Positions 1-9,808 of a stretch of DNA of 19,279 nucleotides are shown in pieces (the first letter of the stretch is position 1; the number at the start of each line of letters is the position of its first letter). The notes under the pieces are model-generated. The model was not told the DNA's origin. It saw only the letters and a program-made list of their open reading frames with translations, and did not search any database. Source of the DNA: Spirochaetales bacterium (GTDB taxonomy: Bacteria; Desulfobacterota_D; UBA1144); NCBI GenBank assembly GCA_002730475.1, contig PCAG01000051.1, positions 1 to 19,279 on the forward strand, given 5' to 3'. The position numbers were made by a program, and so were the translations under genes.

Positions 1-557
1 AATGTATTCTTCCACTGATTACCAGGAGTTGTGGGTGATGCTTTAGCTTTTGTAATCTGAATACCAGATCCGCCCTTGATATGATACATCCAAATTTCAA
101 AAGTTCGAGCAGGCCATGAGGTTTGTGACACATAAACATAATTGCCATCATTTGAAAATACTGGGGATGCAAATTGCCCATCATTTGATTTCGTGAGTTG
201 TTTTGGATTACTTCCATCATTATTGGCAACCCATAAATTTTCTGAACCACCTCTATCGCTAATAAATGATATCTTCTCACCATTAGGTGAAAAAACTGGT
301 TGTGAATCAAATGCAATACCTGAAGTGATTCTTCTAGCTTCACCACCACGAAAGGGGATTGAATAAAGATCGCCTACTAAATCAAAAATGATTGTCTTCC
401 CATCAGGTGAGACATCAAGTGACATCCATGTTCCTTCATTTGTTGTAAATGAAATAGTACGAGTAGGTTCTAAAGGAAGATTGTTTCCTAAGCTGTCTGC
501 TTTCTCTTCAGCAAATAAAAATCCAATTAAAACATTAGTAATTAATAATTTTTTCAT
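1..557 (-). CDS. TolB-propeller amidohydrolase, N-terminal part (truncated by window edge)
   Basis: Only the first 185 codons are in the window; the gene continues beyond base 1. The start ATG (557-555) follows a clear AAAGGAG ribosome site. Residues 1-16 form a signal peptide (MKKLLITNVLIGFLFA), so the product is exported. Residues about 45-66, 88-109 and 140-158 are PD40/WD40-like blades (VSPDGKTIIF, FSPNGEKISFISDR, FSNDGNYVYVSQ). The opening EGTWMSLDVSPDGKTIIFDL with the following GDLYS and RITSGIAFDSQP is characteristic of long (about 1000-1100 aa) bacterial proteins that join a TolB-type propeller to an imidazolonepropionase-like amidohydrolase domain. The hydrolase half is outside the window, so that domain is inferred from family resemblance. 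It is the last visible gene of the peptidase operon, 12 nt after the prolyl oligopeptidase stop. Another propeller protein, such as a Tricorn-like one, is less likely. Confidence 0.8.
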   Translation of the reverse strand, partial: MKKLLITNVLIGFLFAEEKADSLGNNLPLEPTRTISFTTNEGTWMSLDVSPDGKTIIFDLVGDLYSIPFRGGEARRITSGIAFDSQPVFSPNGEKISFISDRGGSENLWVANNDGSNPKQLTKSNDGQFASPVFSNDGNYVYVSQTSWPARTFEIWMYHIKGGSGIQITKAKASPTTPGNQWKNT

Positions 558-569
558 TATCTCTCCTTT

Positions 570-2726
570 TTATTTTTTAACTAAACCTAATTCTTGTGCC
601 ATAAATGTAAATTCCATTGCTCTATCCTTAATACCTTGGCTAAAACTTAACCCTCTTCCTGCCGCATGGCCTGCTTTCTGATGGTATCTTAATATTATTG
701 GGTTTCCAGAGCTTCTAGATGCTTGTAATCTAGCAACGCTCTTTCTAGCTGCAAGAGGTGGAACGCGAGTATCAAGAGCCCCAGTAAATATCATAATTGA
801 TGGATAAGGTGTATTTTTCTTAATATTTTGATATGGGGAATATTCTTTAATGGCCAAAAAGTGTTCATAAATTTTAGAATTTCCATACTCTAATAATGCA
901 GGAGCATTATTATTATTTATATACCAGGGAAAACGCAAAATATCTATATCTGGGAATCCACAAAGAACTGCACCATAAAGTTCAGGTCTTTGGGTAAAAG
1001 CAGCACCAACTAGAAGTCCACCGTTACTTCCTCCTTGAATACCAAGTCGATCTGGATTAGTATATTGATTATCGACTAACCATTCAGCGGCTGATATAAA
1101 ATCATCAAAAACATTTTGTTTATTCAATAACATTCCATTTTTATGCCATAACTCACCATATTCACTTCCACCTCTTAATGTAGCTACTGCAAAAACACCT
1201 CCTCGTTCAATCCACATGGCTGCATTTCTATTAAAACTTGGTTTAATAGCAACATAAAACCCACCATAACCACTGAGCCAGGTAGGGTTATTACCATTAA
1301 GTTTTGTATCTTTATGATGTATAATCCACATAGGTAGATCCGTACTATCTTTTGATTTTCTCCAAACCTGTTTAACTATAAAATCATTTGGATCCCAATT
1401 TAGTTTTTGTTGGTATTTCAATGTTTGTTCTTTACTTATTTCATCATAGATATAAGTTTTTACAGGTTTTAAAAAAGAAGATATTGTTAACAATAAGGAG
1501 CCATCACTTTTGCTAATTGAAGCATTACTAAACTTAGGAAGTGAAATATTTTCTAAAAAATCACCTGATTTTGTAAAAACTTTTATCTCGTTACTTCCAT
1601 TTACAAGATAGGTTACATAAAACTTATTATTGATTAAGGTAAAATTCTCCATAACATGATCTGACTCGGGGATGATCTCTTGCCAATTCGAAATTGAAGG
1701 TTTGTCTAGATCAATGGCTAATAAACGATTTTTATCAGCATCATAATTTGTTCTAACATAAAGTTTTCCATCTAGAAACTTTGAATAAAACCTTGCATCA
1801 ACATCTTTTATTATGGTAATTATATCCCGATCATTTTTTAAATCTTTAAAATAAATTTCTGAACGTGCCCATCCGTGTTGAACACCAAAAATCATACTTG
1901 CTCCATCATTTATATAATTTGCACTAATAAATGATTCTGGACCAAAATCTTTGCCAAAAATTTCTTTATCATTTTTTATATCTGTACCAAGTTTATGATA
2001 CATGACTCGCGGTCCATTTATTCTTGAGCGTTTAACATAATAATAGTCTTGATCATTATTATCAAAAGTAAACCCTCCTGAATAATTATAAAGTGACCAT
2101 GGTAAGCTATCAGGTAATTCAACTTCATTAACTAAGTCATAAATTTTTATTTTTATTTCATCTTCACCACCATCCCTAACGCTATAAGACATAAGATTTC
2201 CATCACTTGTAAAATCTAAAATTGAATATCGCAGAGTATTTTCTTTGGTTTTACCATTTGGATCAAGAACAACTTCATGGTCTGATGAAGGCGAAATTGG
2301 TAATGATTTTTTAGTACTATCTTCTGGAGTTTGACGTCTAAAAATAATAGGAAGTTCGGCATTATTTGGTCGATATGTAAAATATTGATATTCACCAGCA
2401 CTAGTTGGAGAAATCGATGGTTCATAATTATTTAATTCAAAAAGTCTTTTTTCTATATCTGACCTTAAATCTGAATTGCCAACTATCTTTTCAGCAAATA
2501 TATTTTGAGTTTCTATCCAATCAAGTGTTTCAGTCGAATATCTATCTTCCAACCATCGATATGGATCTTCAAAAGCAATCCCATGAATTGTATCAATCAC
2601 CGTTTCAATTCTTGAATAGGGATATTTTGATTGAACCTTACAGGAAGTTCCGCTAAGTGCAATAAAAATTAATACAGTTGAAATTAATTTTTCTATCCTG
2701 ATATGTATCAATTTTTTAAATTTCAT
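570..2726 (-). CDS. Prolyl oligopeptidase (S9A), exported, probable lipoprotein
   Basis: This 718-aa serine peptidase should cleave after proline in short peptides. The N-terminal propeller domain (about residues 35-440, starting with the family signature DPYRWLED near 54-61) gates an alpha/beta-hydrolase domain. The catalytic triad is intact: Ser567 in GGSNGG, Asp652 in GALDTRVPP, His687 in KAGHAAG. I use the ATG at 2726 rather than an upstream in-frame start at 2783, because it gives a normal basic n-region and hydrophobic core ending in SGTSC (Cys29). That could be a lipoprotein site, although its -3 residue (Gly) is atypical. The start lies one base after the TAG of the upstream subtilase (TAG-T-ATG), which suggests translational coupling; there is no strong separate Shine-Dalgarno. 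The substrate is probably oligopeptides in the periplasm or at the surface. Confidence 0.93.
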   Translation of the reverse strand: MKFKKLIHIRIEKLISTVLIFIALSGTSCKVQSKYPYSRIETVIDTIHGIAFEDPYRWLEDRYSTETLDWIETQNIFAEKIVGNSDLRSDIEKRLFELNNYEPSISPTSAGEYQYFTYRPNNAELPIIFRRQTPEDSTKKSLPISPSSDHEVVLDPNGKTKENTLRYSILDFTSDGNLMSYSVRDGGEDEIKIKIYDLVNEVELPDSLPWSLYNYSGGFTFDNNDQDYYYVKRSRINGPRVMYHKLGTDIKNDKEIFGKDFGPESFISANYINDGASMIFGVQHGWARSEIYFKDLKNDRDIITIIKDVDARFYSKFLDGKLYVRTNYDADKNRLLAIDLDKPSISNWQEIIPESDHVMENFTLINNKFYVTYLVNGSNEIKVFTKSGDFLENISLPKFSNASISKSDGSLLLTISSFLKPVKTYIYDEISKEQTLKYQQKLNWDPNDFIVKQVWRKSKDSTDLPMWIIHHKDTKLNGNNPTWLSGYGGFYVAIKPSFNRNAAMWIERGGVFAVATLRGGSEYGELWHKNGMLLNKQNVFDDFISAAEWLVDNQYTNPDRLGIQGGSNGGLLVGAAFTQRPELYGAVLCGFPDIDILRFPWYINNNNAPALLEYGNSKIYEHFLAIKEYSPYQNIKKNTPYPSIMIFTGALDTRVPPLAARKSVARLQASRSSGNPIILRYHQKAGHAAGRGLSFSQGIKDRAMEFTFMAQELGLVKK

Positions 2727-2727
2727 A

Positions 2728-5700
2728 CTATTGCCCAATTTGAATAAAATCAATTGGTATAAAATTATCTTTAATAATATCACTTTTAATCATTAAACCT
2801 TTTAATGGTATTCTACCTTTAGGTATAGTACCTGACCGCCAAGGAAATGTTTTAATGATCCATTTTGAATTAGCTAAGCGGTCTTGAGGCATATCAAGTA
2901 CATTTAAAGTGCCATAGATTGGATTAAATACAGCATCTAAATACTCAAAAGAAGTTGATTCATCATCCATCGAAAATGCATCAATTACTATTTTCCACTT
3001 TCCTGCTTTTGGATTTGAAATATAAACTATTTCTTGACCTTTAGGATCCGCATCAACTTTTGCCGGTTCACATTTTTCTTCTGTGCAATCAAAAACGTAA
3101 ATATCTAAATCAACTTTTGTATCATCATAACCATATGCTTTGGCCATGAATGCTTGTGACCCTGGATCAATATTAACTTCAAAAACTTTTTGCTCTTTAT
3201 TCTTAATATTGATTTTTTCTTTCCACGCTGTGCCAAAAGCAGTAGTAACTGGACTTCCATTAAATTTAGCCATTTGATTTGTTACCCAATAATCTACATT
3301 TTTATCTTCTTCAGCTGTTGCATTGTTGCCTTCAATTTCATCAATAGATAAAGCAAAAGTTTTTATCTTTAAAGTAGCTTTAGTTGGTTTAACCGGTTCT
3401 ATTTTTTTTGCTTGTTGCCAATCAAATTCTCTGGTATCCATTATATCAGATAATCTAATCTCCCATACGCCCGGTGTAGGATTATGAATAATTTTTAATA
3501 CTCCATTATCTTTATTGTGAATCTTACCTTGAACTGATCTTGTATCAGGATTTGAAGTTGCAAGACTTACTTTGCGCTCTCCCCAGTTTAGTTCAATAGC
3601 TAAAGAACCTGCACCTTCAGGAATTTTATAGAAATAACTTTGAAGTCCAGGTCTTGGAACTTCCACTGAATCAACAATACTGTAATTATTTGAAGAATCA
3701 AGAACCTTTGGTGCAACAATTGCAAATAACATCCGATAAATAAAATCTTTACTATCTGAATGAGTTATGGTAAGGTGCGCAGTATGCTCTCCAGCAGATT
3801 TTGGCAGAATATTTACTGGAATCTGCACTTCTTTATTTAAAGGAAGCTTGATTGTTGATTGAGATGAAAATGTGCCATTCTCATTTCCTTCCCATTCAAT
3901 ATTGAACTCCATTGCACTACTTTTTCCAGAAGTTCGTTTTAATATAATTTTCCTTTGTTGATTTTCACCAACTTTCCAACCTGTCCTTTCATATAATCCT
4001 TCACCTCTATGTGGCTCATGCAATAAATGACTATAGGAATGTTTAACAGATGCTTTTCCTTCAATAGTAATATTTTTATTATTTTTCTTTTTTCGTTTTT
4101 TTAGAATTTCCCAAGCGCCAGCAACACTAATAACCCCATTCCCTTGTTTATGCGCTGAAATATTAGGGACCCATCTTGCACCTCTTGTAACTGCATGTTT
4201 AATGATATCAGGGTCATACTTTAGATTATTTTGTTTTGCAGCACTCAACAATAAAGCTACAGCACCTGCAGCAGTTGGAGTAGCTGTAGAGGTTCCACCT
4301 GCTATTGTGTACCCAGCAGGTAATTGAAATAAACCAGGAATTGCCCTTCCTTCCAAAAAACCTAATGCAGTACTAACGTAATTGGATGGAGAAATAATAT
4401 CTGGTTTAAATGCACCATTCCCCATTGGACCATAACCACCAGTAATGAGTAAATTATCATCATATTCTACACGAACACCATGATTGGTAAAAAAATTATT
4501 TTTACTTTCATGACCATTTACACCAATTATTCCTTTTGCTAATACAATATCATCAATACCTCCTAAAATAGGATAGTTATGTGTTGGTGATAGGATAATT
4601 GGCTTATGTTTTTCGATAAGTCTTCCATAAATCACCGTTGCCACTAATCTTCCATCTCGTAATAAATAGTTTCTAGTTATGTTTGAGCTGTGTTCAAAAT
4701 ACACAACGTCTGCACCGTATTTTTTTACAGATATTATGGGCGACTCGATTTGACCATAAGCAGAACCGCCTTCTGAAATATTAATTAACTGTGCTCCTGG
4801 CGCAACACCATCAAATCTTCCATCAGTTCCTCTATTGGCTAAAGCCGCTCCAACAACCAACGTAGCATGCCTTTCTTTACCCATGTTAATGGAAACTAGA
4901 TTTTTTTCTTTAATTATCTGTAATGCAAACGCAATTGATTCTCTCACATCAGTATCAGGGTCATCTTTTCCAAAAACACCAAACTCTGGTCTTATATCAT
5001 AATCAGTTAAAGCTTTTTCATCATTAAATTTTAGATCTTGATCCGTATCTACCCACACATTATTACTTTTTTTATCCCAAATAACAGTAAACAATCGGCT
5101 AGAGCCTTCAGGATTTCCATCTCGGTTTAAATCTTTTTCAATTGAGCTGCCATAAAGCGCCAGAGAATCCACAATTAACTCGTTTAACTGCGCAATGCGA
5201 AACTGTCCATTCTTTGGAGCAATATATTCTTTATCATTAAACTGAAATTTATTGGACTTAGCTTCCACAATTTGTTCCATTTTTAGCCATCTTCCATCAT
5301 CATCTAGTCGTGCATCAAGTGCGGTACCATAGGCAAATATTTTAGGTATTGTCTCACCTTTCAATGATGTGGCATCTTGCAATTCTGGAAGTAAAGGGTC
5401 CGCATTCATATCAATCATTGCTATTTTTATACCTCGACCATCATAAGTAGGATTGTTTTGTAAAAACTCATTAGCTCTAAGATCTTTTATTGGGTTATAA
5501 CGATTTGTTATGGGGTAATCTGATAATTTAGGTGGCCAAACAACGCTCTTTTGTTTCACATCTCTACTATTTTGGGATGGTTTTGAATCAGATAAATTAT
5601 CAGGAGCAAAAGCTCTTCCAAAAGCCCTTGAACGATTATGCATAGATAAGTCAATACTATGGATATCATCATTACCAACAATACTCTGTAATTGATCTAT

Positions 5701-5976
5701 AGGAATAAGTGCTCTTAAATAATCAAGCTCATCGTCCTGATATTGAACTGTTCCTGAGAGCTGTTTAATTAATCTTGCTACATTAATATTTTTACCAGGC
5801 ATTGATGCAATTACTAATAAAACTTCTTTTTCTCCTCTTGCCCTTGCTTGTGCAATTTCACCTCTTGCATCTTTAAATAAGAATGGTCTTCTTGGTACTT
5901 CAGCAAATAAAGAAATACCATTAATAAATAATATTATCAGGAATAAAGATTTGATTGTTAAGTGATAGTTATTCAT
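2728..5976 (-). CDS. Large secreted S8 subtilisin-family peptidase, TPP2-like layout
   Basis: The 1082-aa protein has a signal peptide (hydrophobic core 9-24, likely cleavage after SLFA), a pro-like region to about 150, an S8 catalytic domain of about 175-600, and a long beta-rich C-terminal part (about 640-1082). The triad is Asp189 (IAMIDMNAD), His370 (RHATLVVGA) and Ser563 (GGTSTATPTAAG). The probable oxyanion-hole Asn is Asn467 in SPTHN, where classical subtilases have AGN. About 180 residues separate Asp and His, as in tripeptidyl-peptidase II and unlike typical subtilisins; the Asp-rich stretch DTDQDLKFND (310-319) lies in this insert. The C-terminal region contains pre-peptidase-like beta-sandwich segments, for example 940-1000 (DLDIYVFD, GKWKIVIDA). 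The start at 5976 lies 2 nt after the stop of the preceding DPP gene, so coupling is likely. Its probable job is extracellular or periplasmic release of peptides from proteins. Confidence 0.88.
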   Translation of the reverse strand: MNNYHLTIKSLFLIILFINGISLFAEVPRRPFLFKDARGEIAQARARGEKEVLLVIASMPGKNINVARLIKQLSGTVQYQDDELDYLRALIPIDQLQSIVGNDDIHSIDLSMHNRSRAFGRAFAPDNLSDSKPSQNSRDVKQKSVVWPPKLSDYPITNRYNPIKDLRANEFLQNNPTYDGRGIKIAMIDMNADPLLPELQDATSLKGETIPKIFAYGTALDARLDDDGRWLKMEQIVEAKSNKFQFNDKEYIAPKNGQFRIAQLNELIVDSLALYGSSIEKDLNRDGNPEGSSRLFTVIWDKKSNNVWVDTDQDLKFNDEKALTDYDIRPEFGVFGKDDPDTDVRESIAFALQIIKEKNLVSINMGKERHATLVVGAALANRGTDGRFDGVAPGAQLINISEGGSAYGQIESPIISVKKYGADVVYFEHSSNITRNYLLRDGRLVATVIYGRLIEKHKPIILSPTHNYPILGGIDDIVLAKGIIGVNGHESKNNFFTNHGVRVEYDDNLLITGGYGPMGNGAFKPDIISPSNYVSTALGFLEGRAIPGLFQLPAGYTIAGGTSTATPTAAGAVALLLSAAKQNNLKYDPDIIKHAVTRGARWVPNISAHKQGNGVISVAGAWEILKKRKKKNNKNITIEGKASVKHSYSHLLHEPHRGEGLYERTGWKVGENQQRKIILKRTSGKSSAMEFNIEWEGNENGTFSSQSTIKLPLNKEVQIPVNILPKSAGEHTAHLTITHSDSKDFIYRMLFAIVAPKVLDSSNNYSIVDSVEVPRPGLQSYFYKIPEGAGSLAIELNWGERKVSLATSNPDTRSVQGKIHNKDNGVLKIIHNPTPGVWEIRLSDIMDTREFDWQQAKKIEPVKPTKATLKIKTFALSIDEIEGNNATAEEDKNVDYWVTNQMAKFNGSPVTTAFGTAWKEKINIKNKEQKVFEVNIDPGSQAFMAKAYGYDDTKVDLDIYVFDCTEEKCEPAKVDADPKGQEIVYISNPKAGKWKIVIDAFSMDDESTSFEYLDAVFNPIYGTLNVLDMPQDRLANSKWIIKTFPWRSGTIPKGRIPLKGLMIKSDIIKDNFIPIDFIQIGQ

Positions 5977-5978
5977 AA

Positions 5979-8336
5979 TTAATACATCTTTCTATTACTT
6001 GTCTTTTTTTCAATCTTGTATTCTTTCGGAGGATTAGATCCTAATAAATGTTTTACAAAATAATCCCAAGTCCGTCTTGCAATATACTCTTCTCTAGCGT
6101 ACCCATGATTTCTATTGGGTAAAACTAACATATCAAAATCTTTATTATGTTTAATTAATTCATTTGCAACAAGTAGGGTCAAATTTGGATGTACATTGTC
6201 ATCGAGTGATCCATAAGTAAGTAATAATTTCCCCTTTAAATTTGCTGCAATATTTTGATTTGCTTGGGAGTCATAAGTATCTGTGCTGTCATTAAGTTCT
6301 TTTAATAGCCCTTGGTATTTTTCACCCCATTCGAAATAATACCCTCTATTATCATGATTTCCAGCACCAGAAACAGCCACTTTAAAAAAGTCTGGATGCC
6401 TAAGAATCGCATCAGTAGAACTAAAGCCACCTCCAGAATGTCCATAAATACCTATTCTATCAAGATCTATAGGGTATTCTTTGGAAAGTTCCTTTAATGC
6501 AGAAATATGATCAGGAAGACCATTGTCACCCATATCAGCATAGTAACCATCATGGAATTCCTTAGATCTGTAAGGCGTACCAAGAGCATCAACTACAAAT
6601 ACGATGAATCCTAACTCCGCAAGGGCATGTCCTTGGGATGATGGAGAAGAAGTAAATCCATGAGTTCGTATAGGTCCAATTTGAGGACCAGGATATATGT
6701 AATCAATTACTGGGTATTTAGCGTCCTTTTTCAAATCTTTAGGCAAGACGATATATCCATAAAAATCATATTTGCCCTCCCTACCCTTTGTTTTGAACCT
6801 AATGGGTGCTGTCCATCCCTCAGCAATGAGGGGTTTGATATCTGCTTCTTCGACAGTCATTACAACTTTCCCAGATAATTCGCGAATAACCGTTACAGGA
6901 GCAGTACTTCTTGTACTATATGTATCAATAAAATAATTTTTATTTGGCGATAATTTTACAATATGATGTGCATTTTCATTACTTAACAATGTCACCTTAC
7001 CAGTATTTAACGAAGCTTTGTAAAGGTGAATAAGATATGGATCTCTATCTTTTTCTCTTCCAACACCTGTAAAGAATACTTCATCATTCTTTTCATCTAC
7101 AAAAAGAACCTCAATAACTAACCATTCTCCCTTTGTTATTTGTTTTTTAAGCTTCCCACTCTTATTATAGAGATATAAATGTCCCCATCCATCACGCTCA
7201 GAAAACCACAAAACTTCTTTTCCATTTTTTACAACACGCCAATTATGTGGAAATCTCATCTGATTTAGCTCAACATATGTCGAGTTTGATTCCGAAATAA
7301 TTAGTTTTGTTTTTTTTGTTTTGACATCTAGTGAATATAGTTCCCTTTTTTGAAAATTTCGAGTTCTTGTAGTAAAAAATATTTTTTTGCTATCGCTAGT
7401 CCATTGTACATCTTTCCAGAGAGTATCAGATCGAGCAAATCCACCAGGAATTGGGTCAACTTTTGCCGAAACCTGATTGCCATTTTTCACATCAAACACA
7501 TGTAATCCCCAGGTAGGAATATTTTTATCACCTGGTAGTGGATATTTCCAGCTATGTAAAATTGCCCTTCCAGTTGCCGCTTCCAGCAAATGAAAATCTT
7601 CTACATTTCGCTCATCATACTTGTGAGTTGCTATTTTTTTCCCATTTGGAGACCATGATAGTGTGGCCGGTGGATTATACTCATTTCTTCTATTTGTTAT
7701 TTCTCGACAACAACCTTCTGCAACAACAGCATATCCATGATTTTTTTCTCCATCTCTGCTCAATCGTTTTGTCTTACCACTATTGATATATCTTATCCAC
7801 AAATTTTCATTTTGAGAGTATGCAACTTTTGATCGGTCTGGTGAAAAGATCTCATTAGTTACTTTCTTTACACTATCAGGGCCACTTATTGAATAATCGC
7901 TTATATCTACTATCCAACTTTCATTTTTCTTTAGATAAACTTTGATCTTATTCTTGGCTACAAATTCAAAACTCTCAAATGGCAATTTTTTTGATTCATA
8001 AGTTGTATCCTTTGCGCTTGATAAAGAAGCTGCTAATTTTAAATGATCAAAAGCTTGAGATCTGGATTTATTTTTTACATCAATTAAAATAAATTCATGT
8101 CCACCAAATACTTGATTACGATACCAAAAACGTTCTAAGTCTATCCATTTTGGGTCTACAACTGTTCCCGATGTATACTGTTCCGCATTTTTATTAAAGA
8201 AATTTGCTGCTCTATCATATTCACCAATAGATACTTCATTTGGTAAATACGCTTCTAACTTTTGAGATAATAAATCATTTGAAAGGTTCATTATTATCAA
8301 TAGACATATAATCCTACTTAAGTATTTAGTCCTCAT
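5979..8336 (-). CDS. S9B/DPP-IV-like serine peptidase, paralog 1
   Basis: The 785-aa exported peptidase has a signal peptide (residues 1-25, ending LLSQ), a DPP-IV-type eight-bladed propeller (about 50-500, with SERDGWGHLYLYN near 379-391) and a prolyl-oligopeptidase-type hydrolase domain (about 510-765). The triad is Ser634 (GHSGGG), Asp712 (GSLDDNVHP) and His744 (NRNHGY). The DDNVH segment matches the DPP-IV active site. The DWVYEEE segment that binds the free N-terminus in classical DPP-IV is not recognisable. The equivalent region is AEGCCREITNRR (207-218) with adjacent cysteines, so cleavage specificity may differ. The ribosome site AGAGAGG precedes ATG 8336. The gene starts 25 nt after the cytochrome stop and ends 2 nt before the subtilase start, consistent with one operon. 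It is paralogous to the 842-aa peptidase at the right of the window. Confidence 0.9.
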   Translation of the reverse strand: MRTKYLSRIICLLIIMNLSNDLLSQKLEAYLPNEVSIGEYDRAANFFNKNAEQYTSGTVVDPKWIDLERFWYRNQVFGGHEFILIDVKNKSRSQAFDHLKLAASLSSAKDTTYESKKLPFESFEFVAKNKIKVYLKKNESWIVDISDYSISGPDSVKKVTNEIFSPDRSKVAYSQNENLWIRYINSGKTKRLSRDGEKNHGYAVVAEGCCREITNRRNEYNPPATLSWSPNGKKIATHKYDERNVEDFHLLEAATGRAILHSWKYPLPGDKNIPTWGLHVFDVKNGNQVSAKVDPIPGGFARSDTLWKDVQWTSDSKKIFFTTRTRNFQKRELYSLDVKTKKTKLIISESNSTYVELNQMRFPHNWRVVKNGKEVLWFSERDGWGHLYLYNKSGKLKKQITKGEWLVIEVLFVDEKNDEVFFTGVGREKDRDPYLIHLYKASLNTGKVTLLSNENAHHIVKLSPNKNYFIDTYSTRSTAPVTVIRELSGKVVMTVEEADIKPLIAEGWTAPIRFKTKGREGKYDFYGYIVLPKDLKKDAKYPVIDYIYPGPQIGPIRTHGFTSSPSSQGHALAELGFIVFVVDALGTPYRSKEFHDGYYADMGDNGLPDHISALKELSKEYPIDLDRIGIYGHSGGGFSSTDAILRHPDFFKVAVSGAGNHDNRGYYFEWGEKYQGLLKELNDSTDTYDSQANQNIAANLKGKLLLTYGSLDDNVHPNLTLLVANELIKHNKDFDMLVLPNRNHGYAREEYIARRTWDYFVKHLLGSNPPKEYKIEKKTSNRKMY

Positions 8337-8361
8337 TATTTTACCTCTCTTATATTAAAAT

Positions 8362-9798
8362 TTATTCATCAGATAATATTGATAATTGATTATCTGAATT
8401 AAACTCTACTATTTTTTCATCAACGATAAAAATATCAGAATAGGGCACTTGTCCTTTTAATCCTAAATGATCAATAAATCCAGGTGATCTAGCACGAAAC
8501 TTTAATTTTGCAATAATTTTAAAATCATTCTCAGAAATATTTGAAACATTTATTATGTAATTCTTTCTAAAGGATTCAAAAGTTGGAATAGTATAGTCAG
8601 ATTTTTTTGTCATTCGTTGGGGAGATGTTTTATATATACCTGAATCACCCTTTTCTTCATAAAATACTGTTCTGAAAATGACAAGGTCAGGATCTATCTC
8701 ATTTTTTGGATCAATACTGAAATCATATAATTCGTTATTCTCATTTACAAAACCAGTTTGATATATAGTATCATTTTCTGATAAAACTTTTATGTCCAAC
8801 CATAGTTCTCTTGCAAATGTAGCGCCAGAAGGAAGGTTATGACCTGCACGATTAAATACTTCCACTTCAAATTTTATTTTATTTTGTTCAGTTATTAACG
8901 CTAAATCATTGATATTTAGATTTGCAGTTTGTTCTAATAATCTTTTTATTTCGTTTCTTTGGAGATCTTTATGTGGAAAAGCTGTTCTGGCTTCATCTAT
9001 TCCTGCGAAGAAATGTCGGTGTAAATTATATCTTTTTTTTGCCTCAGGGAATAATTTTGGATCTACTGCAAAACCTTCATATGACTCCATATGACACTCT
9101 TGACAGGCAAAATTACTGGTCTTGTACTTTGAACTTTCCCACTCTGAAAAAGTTACTTCAGCATTATTTCCATCAACTAATAAATTATGACAAGGAAGAC
9201 ATGTCTCAGATGTAGAAAAGTCTTTAATATATACGGATTCATGAAAAACATTAGGTAAAGGATCATTTATACTACCATACATCTTATTACTTGGGTCAAT
9301 ATGGTATTTCACCACATTAAATAAGAATTTTTTTGTATTTATATTGGGCGTACCTGAGGTATGTATCATGGCATGGCAAAATGAGCAACCAACCCCTTCA
9401 GTTACTTGATTGGGTAATTTTTGGGAATTTTTAAATGTTAATTCATCAGGCTTTGATATGAGATTAGTTGTATATGCAACAGGACTATGGCATTCAATAC
9501 AAAATTGTCCAAGGTCTTCACCTTTATCTTTATGATAATTCTGTTCATTGGTATTTATTGCAAAAAAAACAGGATCTTTAAAAGCATAGGCATGCATTGA
9601 ACTTGACCACTCTAAATAATGCTGAGGATGGCATGACTGGCAACTTTCAGCAACTTGAAATTGATCAATTTGATAGGGGTTTTCTGAATAAGGAGTATAG
9701 CTAGAGGACCTTTTATTATAATTATAATGGAAATATAAAACAGTAATTATAAATACCGATAAGGCAATCGTAGCATTTTTTCTATTATTTTTTATCAT
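8362..9798 (-). CDS. Five-heme c-type cytochrome (cytochrome c554-like)
   Basis: The 478-aa protein has an N-terminal membrane anchor or uncleaved signal (about 8-27) and five CxxCH heme-binding motifs: Cys53 (CQSCH), Cys100 (CIECH), Cys138 (CSFCH), Cys200 (CLPCH) and Cys232 (CQECH). His residues suited as distal ligands include His69 and His260/262. The C-terminal half holds RAGHNLPSGATFARELWLDI (317-336), a motif that I associate with multiheme cytochromes of the c554/nitrite-reductase-related group. The role should be periplasmic electron transfer; the redox partner cannot be told from sequence. The start is weak: no Shine-Dalgarno is visible and the T-tract of a terminator hairpin ends about 10 nt upstream of the ATG. 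It is unusual as the leading gene of a peptidase operon; whether it serves respiration linked to peptide oxidation is inference. Confidence 0.88.
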   Translation of the reverse strand: MIKNNRKNATIALSVFIITVLYFHYNYNKRSSSYTPYSENPYQIDQFQVAESCQSCHPQHYLEWSSSMHAYAFKDPVFFAINTNEQNYHKDKGEDLGQFCIECHSPVAYTTNLISKPDELTFKNSQKLPNQVTEGVGCSFCHAMIHTSGTPNINTKKFLFNVVKYHIDPSNKMYGSINDPLPNVFHESVYIKDFSTSETCLPCHNLLVDGNNAEVTFSEWESSKYKTSNFACQECHMESYEGFAVDPKLFPEAKKRYNLHRHFFAGIDEARTAFPHKDLQRNEIKRLLEQTANLNINDLALITEQNKIKFEVEVFNRAGHNLPSGATFARELWLDIKVLSENDTIYQTGFVNENNELYDFSIDPKNEIDPDLVIFRTVFYEEKGDSGIYKTSPQRMTKKSDYTIPTFESFRKNYIINVSNISENDFKIIAKLKFRARSPGFIDHLGLKGQVPYSDIFIVDEKIVEFNSDNQLSILSDE

Positions 9799-9808
9799 CC
9801 ATTAAATT

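Noticed and set aside
142..681. Plus-strand reading frames opposite the amidohydrolase and prolyl oligopeptidase genes
   Set aside because: They lie antisense to strongly supported genes, show no family resemblance and have no ribosome sites; treated as shadows.
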